This document shows positions 6,384 to 11,816 of a stretch of DNA of 15,961 bases, piece by piece. Below the pieces are notes generated by a model, which saw nothing but the letters and a program-made list of their open reading frames with translations, was not told the origin of the DNA and ran no database searches. The position numbers and the translations under genes are program-made. Source of the DNA: Deltaproteobacteria bacterium (GTDB lineage: Bacteria; Desulfobacterota; Desulfobaccia; Desulfobaccales; 0-14-0-80-60-11); the NCBI GenBank assembly GCA_023381945.1, contig JAMCQY010000341.1, forward strand, positions 1-15,961, in the 5' to 3' direction. Numbering within the stretch: position 1 is the stretch's first letter; every line of letters starts with the position of its first letter.

Positions 6384-6773
6384 TCAGCTCTTTTTCGCCT
6401 CCAGGCGTTGGTTGAATTTCTCTGCATTAATTATAAACCGCTCGTGCACCGCCTCGCCAATCTTTTCCTTGGCGTCGAAGCCTTCCAGTTTGAAGGTGAT
6501 TTTCCGGCCTTCCACCGCGGTAACTTCGGTGACGGCGCGCACCTCCATGCCCAGGGGGGTGGGAGCGGTGTGCTTCAGGTTCATGGTAACGCCCACCGAC
6601 AATTCCCCAGGGGCCAGATGCGGGGCCATCAGTTCGGCGCTGGTCCCTTCGAACAACCCGCCGAGAAACGGGGTGCCGAAGACATCTGGTACGCCGTGGA
6701 AGAACTTTTGCGCCGAATGTTCCGGCCCGGTCTTAAGCCGCTTTTCATGCTTCATACCAACTTCGATTGCCAT
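6384..6773 (-). CDS. Hotdog-fold acyl-CoA thioesterase, FlK-like
   Basis: The 129-residue product has the length and layout of the fluoroacetyl-CoA thioesterase-like hotdog family. Residues around MNLKHTAPTPLGMEVRA (64-80) and VEGRKITFKLEGFDAKEKIGEAVHERFII match the central helix-strand and C-terminal strands of that family, including a conserved His in KHTAPTP. A GTSAELM segment (43-49) supplies Thr and Glu candidates for the catalytic triad. Members hydrolyse small acyl-CoA thioesters; in organisms that do not meet fluoroacetate the substrate is unknown and is probably a metabolic or damaged acyl-CoA. The start is firm: AAGGAGG stands five bases before the ATG. The gene lies 54 bases after the reductase gene and could share its promoter. 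Confidence 0.85.
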   Translation of the reverse strand: MAIEVGMKHEKRLKTGPEHSAQKFFHGVPDVFGTPFLGGLFEGTSAELMAPHLAPGELSVGVTMNLKHTAPTPLGMEVRAVTEVTAVEGRKITFKLEGFDAKEKIGEAVHERFIINAEKFNQRLEAKKS

Positions 6774-6800
6774 AGAGCCTCCTTTTGAAAGTTGTCAGTA

Positions 6801-6826
6801 CTGACTACTGGGAACTGACTACTGCC
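6801..6826. repeat. Short tandem repeat, also present at 11773-11784
   Basis: CTGACTACTG occurs twice (6801-6810 and 6815-6824) with a 14-base period in the gap between two minus-strand genes. The 12-mer CTGACTACTGCC (6815-6826) recurs exactly, inverted, at 11773-11784 at the end of the btuF-type gene. Confidence 0.5.
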
Positions 6827-6827
6827 T

Positions 6828-7430
6828 TCAAACCGCCAGCGGGTCCAGTTTGATGGGGCCGAACCGTTCGCCCTGGGCCAGGCGGCGGCCCAGGTCCCGA
6901 GCCCGTTCCAGGGTTTCCGGCTGCTCTAAAATGGCGCCCTTCTCGTCGGCGCCCCGCACCAGGATTTCGGCGGCGTAGCTGACATTGAGCGCGTCAAAAA
7001 AGTATTTGGCGGTAAGTCTGGTGCCCACGAACAGCAGCCTGCCCTTGGTGGCCCCTACGGCCAGGAGGACGCCCTGGCGGTGGCCGGGTAAATCCTGCTT
7101 TAGCACGTACCGCCGGGACCAGAGGGCCTGGGTGCGGTCAATCATGGCCTTGGCCTGGGCCGAGACGTTATAGAAGAAGATCGGTGAGGCCAGGACCACC
7201 ACGTCCGCGGCCAACAGCTTGTCATAAAGTACCGGCATGTCGTCCTTGATGGGGCAGGTGCCGTCCTTGAAGCAATGATAGATTTCCAGGCAGGGGGAAA
7301 TCTTCATCTCCCGCAGGCGAATCTCCTCCACTTCGGCGCCGCCGGCCGCGGCTCCCTCCAGAAAGGCCTTGAGAAGGATTTCCGTGTTGCCGCCCCGCCT
7401 GGGGCTGCCCAGGATACCCAGGACTTTCAT
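6828..7430 (-). CDS. Flavodoxin-fold NAD(P)H-dependent FMN reductase family protein
   Basis: This 200-residue protein begins with MKVLGILGSPRRGGNTEILL, the FMN-phosphate loop of the NADPH-dependent FMN reductase / iron-sulfur flavoprotein family. ASPIFFYNVSAQAKAMIDR (81-99) is the isoalloxazine-binding loop. Between them Cys47, Cys53 and Cys59 (PCLEIYHCFKDGTCP) lie where iron-sulfur flavoproteins carry their cluster cysteines, but with a spacing different from the compact four-Cys motif, so a 4Fe-4S cluster is possible but not shown. These proteins move electrons from NAD(P)H or ferredoxin to flavin-linked acceptors. ATG 7430 is chosen because AAAGGAG lies six bases upstream; a 13-codon extension to 7469 would run into the promoter. 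The promoter at 7456-7485 gives a leader of about 20 bases. Confidence 0.85.
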   Translation of the reverse strand: MKVLGILGSPRRGGNTEILLKAFLEGAAAGGAEVEEIRLREMKISPCLEIYHCFKDGTCPIKDDMPVLYDKLLAADVVVLASPIFFYNVSAQAKAMIDRTQALWSRRYVLKQDLPGHRQGVLLAVGATKGRLLFVGTRLTAKYFFDALNVSYAAEILVRGADEKGAILEQPETLERARDLGRRLAQGERFGPIKLDPLAV

Positions 7431-7455
7431 CGCGCTCTCCTTTCGGTGATGCCAT

Positions 7456-7485
7456 ACAATATGGAACACCCGGGGGAGATGTCAA
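7456..7485 (-). promoter_or_regulatory. Sigma70-type promoter for the leftward operon
   Basis: On the minus strand a perfect TTGACA (7480-7485) is followed by an 18-base spacer and TATTGT (7456-7461). It lies just upstream of the reductase start at 7430 and back-to-back with the promoter at 7496-7525. Confidence 0.65.
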
Positions 7486-7495
7486 GCGATTAAGG

Positions 7496-7525
7496 TTGAC
7501 AGACGGAACTCTGCCGGGATATGAT
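7496..7525 (+). promoter_or_regulatory. Sigma70-type promoter for the cobalamin operon
   Basis: A perfect TTGACA (7496-7501) is followed by an 18-base spacer and TATGAT (7520-7525, 5 of 6 consensus). Transcription would start near 7531-7533, just before the first base of the riboswitch closing helix at 7535. The match between promoter and RNA start is strong support. Confidence 0.75.
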
Positions 7526-7534
7526 CTCTTATCC

Positions 7535-7740
7535 GAGGCGCCCTTCGGGGTTTAATTGGGAAGACGGCAAGCCGTCGCGGTCCCGCCGCTGTGACCGGGG
7601 ACGAACCCTGCACGAGGCCACTGTTCCACTGAAGTGAGATGGGAAGGCGCAGGCAGTAGGATGATCCGGGAGCCAGAAGACCTGCCTGGAGGTCTGGCCA
7701 ACACAGGTCAGACGCCGGAGACGCTCTGGACAAGCGCCTC
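7535..7740 (+). ncRNA. Cobalamin riboswitch
   Basis: The leader carries the hallmarks of the adenosylcobalamin-sensing riboswitch in order: TTTAATTGGGAA (about 7551-7562), CCGCCGCTGTGAC (about 7584-7596), GCCACTG (7617-7623), GGGAAGGC (7641-7648) and the B12 box AGCCAGAAGACCTGCC (7671-7686). A perfect 7-base helix, GAGGCGC (7535-7541) with GCGCCTC (7734-7740), closes the structure. It is followed at once by antiterminator and terminator hairpins, so control is by transcription termination: with cobalamin bound, the downstream genes would be off. It sits between a strong promoter and cbiK, the first gene of the cobalamin operon. The box signatures make the class certain; exact outer limits are inferred from the closing helix. 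Confidence 0.95.
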
Positions 7741-7745
7741 TCAAC

Positions 7746-7807
7746 CTTAAGGATAAGAAGCTGGGTGCATCCTTAAGTCCATCGGGACTTAAGGATTTTT
7801 TTATTTT
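7746..7807 (+). terminator. Riboswitch-controlled intrinsic terminator with competing antiterminator
   Basis: The 12-base stem ATCCTTAAGTCC (7769-7780) with GGACTTAAGGAT (7785-7796), a 4-base loop and a following T-run make a textbook intrinsic terminator. CTTAAGGAT (7746-7754), immediately after the riboswitch, is perfectly complementary to ATCCTTAAG (7769-7777), the left arm of the terminator. The two hairpins are mutually exclusive, as expected of an antiterminator switch. Confidence 0.9.
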
Positions 7808-7817
7808 TGGGGCAATT

Positions 7818-8687
7818 ATGATTAGAAAATTTTTGTGGCGCTTGCTCCCCGTTCTCTGGCTGGTCCTGGGTTTTCAGGCGATAGCCTGGGCCCAGGAACC
7901 AGCCATCGTGCTTACCGCCTTCGGGACTACCACCGCGGCGGCGGATACTTATCGCTATATTGAAGAAAAGGTGAGGGCACGGTTCCCGGGCCATGAAATT
8001 CGCTGGGCCTTCACTTCTAACAAGGTCCGGCGAAAAGTGGCCGCTGAGCAGGGCAAGGAGCTTAAAACCCTGCCCCAAGCCCTGAAGGAACTGCAAGTTG
8101 CAGGTTACCAAAGTGTAGCGGTCCAGTCGCTGCACGTGGTCCCCGGGAAGGAATGGGACGAGGTGGTCCAGGCGAGCCGGCAGGTTCCCGGCCTCAAAGT
8201 GGCCCTGGGCCAACCTCTCCTTAACGCCAAGCCTGATGAAGAGCGGGTCCTGGCGGCCTTGAGCAAGACTTTTCCCGCCGACTTGAAAAATACGGCGGTG
8301 GTCCTGGTGGGCCACGGCACCCCCAACTCCCGGGCTCAGCGGACCTACCTGGATTTCGACCAGCTATTGCGGGCGCGCTATCCCGGACAAAACGTCTACC
8401 TGGGGGTGGTTCAAGTCGGCCAACCGAGCCAGGACGAGACCCTGGCCGCGGTTAAGCTGGGCGGCGCAGCAATGGTACGGCTGGTCCCCTTCCTGCTGGT
8501 GGCCGGGGAGCACGTCAATAACGATATCCTGGGCGACGGCCCGGAAAGCTGGAAATCGAAGCTGGTGGCCCAAGGAATTTCCCGGGTGGAAGGAGTGCGC
8601 CGCGGCCTGGGGTATAATGATGACATCATCAAGGTCTATTTGGACCATTTAGAGATAGCCTTGAAGGATTTGGAAGTTAGGAAATAG
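7818..8687 (+). CDS. cbiK: Periplasmic sirohydrochlorin cobaltochelatase CbiK
   Basis: This 289-residue protein belongs to the CbiK class II chelatases, which insert Co2+ into sirohydrochlorin to make cobalt-sirohydrochlorin, the first committed step of the anaerobic cobalamin pathway. Residues 1-25 form a signal peptide (basic start, WLVLGF core, AWA cleavage site), so the enzyme is exported, unlike cytoplasmic CbiK but like the periplasmic CbiK described in Desulfovibrio. Motifs include LTAFGTT (32-38), QSLHVVPG (103-110; this His may bind haem in the periplasmic type), VGHGTP (164-169, catalytic His166) and LVPFLLVAGEHVNNDI (222-237, metal-binding His232). It is the first gene after the riboswitch terminator. 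Its ribosome site (GGGGC) is modest. The 165-base gap to the permease gene holds a palindromic repeat. Confidence 0.93.
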   Translation: MIRKFLWRLLPVLWLVLGFQAIAWAQEPAIVLTAFGTTTAAADTYRYIEEKVRARFPGHEIRWAFTSNKVRRKVAAEQGKELKTLPQALKELQVAGYQSVAVQSLHVVPGKEWDEVVQASRQVPGLKVALGQPLLNAKPDEERVLAALSKTFPADLKNTAVVLVGHGTPNSRAQRTYLDFDQLLRARYPGQNVYLGVVQVGQPSQDETLAAVKLGGAAMVRLVPFLLVAGEHVNNDILGDGPESWKSKLVAQGISRVEGVRRGLGYNDDIIKVYLDHLEIALKDLEVRK

Positions 8688-8706
8688 TTGAAGATGTCTG
8701 CTTCTT

Positions 8707-8785
8707 TCCCCCCTTTCTAAAGGGGGGCAGGGGATTAAACCAGCTCCCGATAATCCCCCTAAATCCCCCTTTAAAAAGGTGGACT
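8707..8785. repeat. C/G-run palindromic repeat between cbiK and the permease gene
   Basis: CCCCCCTTT (8708-8716) pairs with AAAGGGGGG (8719-8727), and GGGGATTA (8730-8737) pairs with TAATCCCC (8751-8758). A further CCCCCTTT/AAAAAGG segment follows to about 8780. No T-run follows the stems. The element fills most of the gap inside the operon and could stabilise or attenuate the mRNA; its role is not known. Confidence 0.6.
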
Positions 8786-8852
8786 TTAAAGGCAGCGACA
8801 TTTATATGCTTTTACAAAACATAACCCGGGGCTGCTTATCAGAAGTTTTAGA

Positions 8853-9956
8853 TTGAAAGATTCTTCCGTTGCCACAGGAGCCGCAAGCCCCCTGGATCTG
8901 GCCACCGTCAGGAGCCAGCGCCGGGCCGGGACGCGCTGTTTTGTCGCGGCCGTCCTGGTCCTGAGCCTGGGGCTGCTAATTTCGGTGGCTCTGGCGACCG
9001 GCATCGGCCGCATGGATATCGGCTGGCTGACCGTGGCACAGGTTATTTTGGGCAAATTAGGGTTCTCAATCCCCGCTCTGGATCGAACTACCGAGGTGGT
9101 CATCTGGGGCATCAGGCTATCCCGTGTCGTCCTGGCCGGCCTGGTGGGCGCGTCGCTCGCCACCGCCGGGGCGGTCTTTCAGGGATTGCTCCTGAACCCC
9201 CTGGCCGACCCTTTTACCCTGGGAGTCTCCACCGGCGCCGCCTTTGGCGTCGCCCTGCTGGTGATGCTGGGGGTGGGCGGCTCCTATTTGGGTTTGAGCC
9301 CCTTGCCGCTCGCAGCTCTGGTGGGCGCCCTGGGGGCCATGGCCGCGGTGCTGGTCCTGTCCCGGGAGAAAGGCAGCCTCCGCAAGGAGTCCCTGATCCT
9401 GGCCGGCATCGTGGTGAGCACCTTTTTGTCCGCCCTGATCAGCCTGGTAAAGAGTCTCGACGAAGAGTCGCTGTCGGCCATTGTTTTCTGGATCATGGGC
9501 AGCTTTTCCGGCCGGGGCTGGATTCACGTGGGCTTCCTGATTCCCTATGCCGTCCTCGGGCTGATCCTGGCGGGCGCACATCACCGGGAATTGGACATCC
9601 TGGCCCTGGGGGAGGAGCAGTCCCATCATCTGGGGGTGTCGGTTTCCAAGGTCAGGCTCAAGCTGCTGCTGGGCGCCTCGCTCCTTACCGCCGGGGCGGT
9701 GGCGGTCTCCGGGGTCATCGGTTTTGTGGGTCTGGTGGTGCCTCACCTGGTCCGCATCCTGGCCGGTCCATCCCACGGCCGGCTGCTGGCGCTCTCCGCC
9801 TTCACCGGCGCCCTGATCCTCATCTGGGCCGACGTGGTCGCCCGGGTCCTGTTGGCTAACGGCCAGGAACTGCCGGTGGGCGTGGTCACGGCGCTGTTCG
9901 GAGGGCCGTTCTTCTTTTATCTGCTCAAATCCCGGCGGTCCAGGGGGATGTGGTGA
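8853..9956 (+). CDS. btuC: FecCD/BtuC-family ABC transporter permease
   Basis: This roughly 367-residue protein has about ten hydrophobic helices and the FecCD-family signatures. RLSRVVLAGLVGASLATAGAVFQGLLLNPLADPFTLGVSTGAAFG (about 89-133) is the conserved N-terminal block. GEEQSHHLGVSV (about 251-262) is the cytoplasmic coupling loop that contacts the ATPase. VSGVIGFVGLVVPHLVR (about 286-302) is the C-terminal block. It forms the channel for corrinoid, haem or siderophore import; its place after a cobalamin riboswitch and cbiK points to corrinoid (BtuC) or a cobalt complex. The start is uncertain: TTG 8853 is the only candidate before the first helix and lacks a clear ribosome site, and upstream sequence is the palindromic repeat. 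The 3' end overlaps the ATPase gene. Confidence 0.87.
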   Translation: MKDSSVATGAASPLDLATVRSQRRAGTRCFVAAVLVLSLGLLISVALATGIGRMDIGWLTVAQVILGKLGFSIPALDRTTEVVIWGIRLSRVVLAGLVGASLATAGAVFQGLLLNPLADPFTLGVSTGAAFGVALLVMLGVGGSYLGLSPLPLAALVGALGAMAAVLVLSREKGSLRKESLILAGIVVSTFLSALISLVKSLDEESLSAIVFWIMGSFSGRGWIHVGFLIPYAVLGLILAGAHHRELDILALGEEQSHHLGVSVSKVRLKLLLGASLLTAGAVAVSGVIGFVGLVVPHLVRILAGPSHGRLLALSAFTGALILIWADVVARVLLANGQELPVGVVTALFGGPFFFYLLKSRRSRGMW

Positions 9957-10768
9957 TCCGGGTAGAGCATCTCAATCTAGGCTATGAGGACCGGCCGGTC
10001 TTGGCAGACCTGAATTTCCAGGTCGAGGCCGGGGAATTCGTAGGTATCCTGGGTCCCAACGGCAGCGGCAAATCCACCCTGCTGCACGCCCTCTCCGGTC
10101 TCCTGCTCCCGAAAGAAGGCAGCATCATGGTCCGGGACCGGCAGTTGGGCCGCCTGGACAGCCGCCTCCGGGCTCAGTTGCTGGCGGTGGTGCCCCAATC
10201 CACCGAGGTGCGCTTTCCCTTTGCCTGCCTGGAGATCGTCCTCATGGGGCGTTATCCCCACCGTAAGCGGCTGGGGTCGCTGACGGATGAGGACCTGCTC
10301 TGGGCCTTGAAGTCCATGCGCCGCACTACTACAGATCACCTGCAGGAGCGGCCCATCACCGAGGTTTCCGGCGGCGAGTGCCAGCGGGTGGTGATCGCCC
10401 GGGCCCTGGCCCAGGACCCGCAGATTTTGTTACTTGATGAGGCCACCTCCTCGCTGGATGTCCGCAAAAAACTGGAGATTTTTGAAATATTGAAATTTCT
10501 CAATGAAACCAAGGGACTGACGGTGCTGTGCGCCATGCACGATCTGAACCTGGCGGCCCTTTACTGCCGCCGCCTGATGTTCCTCAAGTACGGCGGCGTC
10601 GCCCAGGATGGCTTAACCGAGAAGGTCTTTACACCGGAGGTCCTGGCCCTGGTTTATGAAACCCCCATGGAGGTCATCCGGCACCCGGCGCATCAGCGGC
10701 CTTATGCCGTGATGCTGCCGTTGAGACAGAGGCCGCAGGAAGACGAGGCCTTGAAGGCGATTCAATGA
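9950..10768 (+). CDS. btuD: BtuD-type ABC transporter ATP-binding protein
   Basis: This is an ABC ATPase of about 272 residues in the FepC/BtuD group. Walker A is GPNGSGKST (35-43), the Q-loop is VPQST (81-85), the signature is SGGECQ (140-145), Walker B is ILLLDEA (159-165), and the switch His is in AMHDLN (His197). It powers the permease encoded just upstream. Two GTG starts are possible, 9950 and 9953; the second gives the common 4-base GTGA overlap with the permease stop, and the preceding CAGGGGG serves as ribosome site. The 3' end overlaps the next frame by ATGA (10765-10768). The C-terminal tail of about 60 residues is usual for the group. Specificity for corrinoid is inferred from the riboswitch and cbi neighbours only. 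Confidence 0.9.
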   Translation: MVIRVEHLNLGYEDRPVLADLNFQVEAGEFVGILGPNGSGKSTLLHALSGLLLPKEGSIMVRDRQLGRLDSRLRAQLLAVVPQSTEVRFPFACLEIVLMGRYPHRKRLGSLTDEDLLWALKSMRRTTTDHLQERPITEVSGGECQRVVIARALAQDPQILLLDEATSSLDVRKKLEIFEILKFLNETKGLTVLCAMHDLNLAALYCRRLMFLKYGGVAQDGLTEKVFTPEVLALVYETPMEVIRHPAHQRPYAVMLPLRQRPQEDEALKAIQ

Positions 10769-11787
10769 AAGCAAAACCACTACGTGACCGACTCAATATC
10801 CCCCCTTCCCTGGTGGGAGGGGGCTGGGGGGAGGGGGGCGAAAGTCTTTTTGCCGCCCCCACCCTAACCCTCCCCCATCAAGGGGGAGGGAATTTGCGCA
10901 CATTCCGGCGGTTGTTTCTGATTTGTGCTTTAATCCTGGTCTTTTTAATCAGTAATACCGGCACACACGCTGCCCAGATCGAAGACGACCTGGGCCAGCA
11001 AGTCTCTCTGAAGTCGCCGCCCCAACGGATTATCCCGCTGTACGGCGGCTTAACGGAAATCCTGGTAGCCCTGGGGCTCAAGGACCGGATAGTGGCTCAT
11101 ATCCGAGGCGATGAAACTGTGAGCAATATCCCCGCGGTGGGCACCCATTTACAGCCCAATGTCGAAATGATTCTGGCCTCGAAGCCTGACCTGGTGGTGC
11201 AGGGCGGCGTCCCCAAGGGCATGCCGGCCCTGAAGAAGCTGGAGGCGGAAGGGGTGCGGGTGGCTATGTTCGCCCCCCATGACTTCGCCGGCCTGCTTAG
11301 CACCATCCAGCGGCTGGGAATACTCACCGGCAAGGAGGAGGCCGCCGCGGCGCTTAATCATGATTTGCAGGACCGCTTGCAAAAAATAGCCGAGCGCTTG
11401 CAGGGGCGGAAACCCGTCCGGGTTTTCTTCGAGGTGCGCTATCACAACCTGCTGGCTGCAGGCAAGGGCTCCATGGTGAACGATATCATCACCCGGGCCG
11501 TGGGCATCAATGTGGTGGAGACCCCTCAACGATTAGCTCCATATAGCCTTGAGGCTCTGCTTCAGGCTCAGCCGGCGGCTTATATCATTCAAAAAGGACC
11601 GATGAACAAAAGCCCTGAAGACATCTACTCCCGGCCCTACTTTCAGGAGTTGCGGGCCGTCCAGGCAAAAAGAGTGCTGGTGGTGGACGAAAGCCTCTTT
11701 TCCCGTCCCGGTCCCCGCTCGGCCGAGGCGGTGGAACAACTGGCCCGGTTCTTACACCCCGAGGCCTGGAAAGGCAGTAGTCAGTAG
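10765..11787 (+). CDS. btuF: BtuF-type periplasmic substrate-binding protein with a repeat-encoded N-terminal extension
   Basis: The mature part (from about residue 71, QIEDDLGQQVSL) is a class III binding protein of the BtuF/FhuD type: PPQRIIPLYGGLTEILVALGL (about 82-102), VGTHLQPNVEMILASKPDLVV and a C-terminal lobe with DIITRAVGINVV. It would deliver corrinoid or a metal complex to the upstream permease. The signal peptide (RRLFLICALILVFLIS...THAAQ) begins only near residue 48. Residues about 12-43 are encoded by a palindromic repeat (10799-10890) and read as low-complexity Gly/Pro sequence. ATG 10765 overlaps the ATPase stop (ATGA). An alternative start is TTG 10894, directly after the repeat, with GGGGGAGGG just upstream, giving a normal signal peptide. 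I think the TTG start, or processing of the extension, is likely. The C-terminal SSQ is encoded by a short dispersed repeat. Confidence 0.87.
   Translation: MKAKPLRDRLNIPPSLVGGGWGEGGESLFAAPTLTLPHQGGGNLRTFRRLFLICALILVFLISNTGTHAAQIEDDLGQQVSLKSPPQRIIPLYGGLTEILVALGLKDRIVAHIRGDETVSNIPAVGTHLQPNVEMILASKPDLVVQGGVPKGMPALKKLEAEGVRVAMFAPHDFAGLLSTIQRLGILTGKEEAAAALNHDLQDRLQKIAERLQGRKPVRVFFEVRYHNLLAAGKGSMVNDIITRAVGINVVETPQRLAPYSLEALLQAQPAAYIIQKGPMNKSPEDIYSRPYFQELRAVQAKRVLVVDESLFSRPGPRSAEAVEQLARFLHPEAWKGSSQ
10799..10890. repeat. Palindromic repeat inserted in a coding frame
   Basis: Two G/C-run arms (CCCCCTTCCCTGGTGGGAGG at 10801-10820 and its extension to about 10838; CACCCTAACCCTCCCCC and the following AGGGGGAGGG to 10890) are imperfect inverted copies. 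They flank an inner GGGGCG...CGCCCC hairpin with loop AAAGTCTTTTTGC. The element keeps the frame of the btuF-type gene open and encodes the extension seen before its signal peptide. Such in-frame palindromes recall the Rickettsia palindromic elements. Confidence 0.75.
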
Positions 11788-11816
11788 CCAATGGTCAATC
11801 AGTAAAAGTAATAATA

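Noticed and set aside
7773..8315. 180-codon minus-strand frame over the riboswitch terminator and cbiK
   Set aside because: Shadow of cbiK; it would also start within a strongly supported chelatase gene.
9117..9776. 219-codon minus-strand frame
   Set aside because: Antisense to the permease gene, with Gln/Gly/His-rich shadow composition.
8707..10890. Repeats considered as a CRISPR array
   Set aside because: The repeats are scattered palindromes of different sequence, without regular spacing or spacers.
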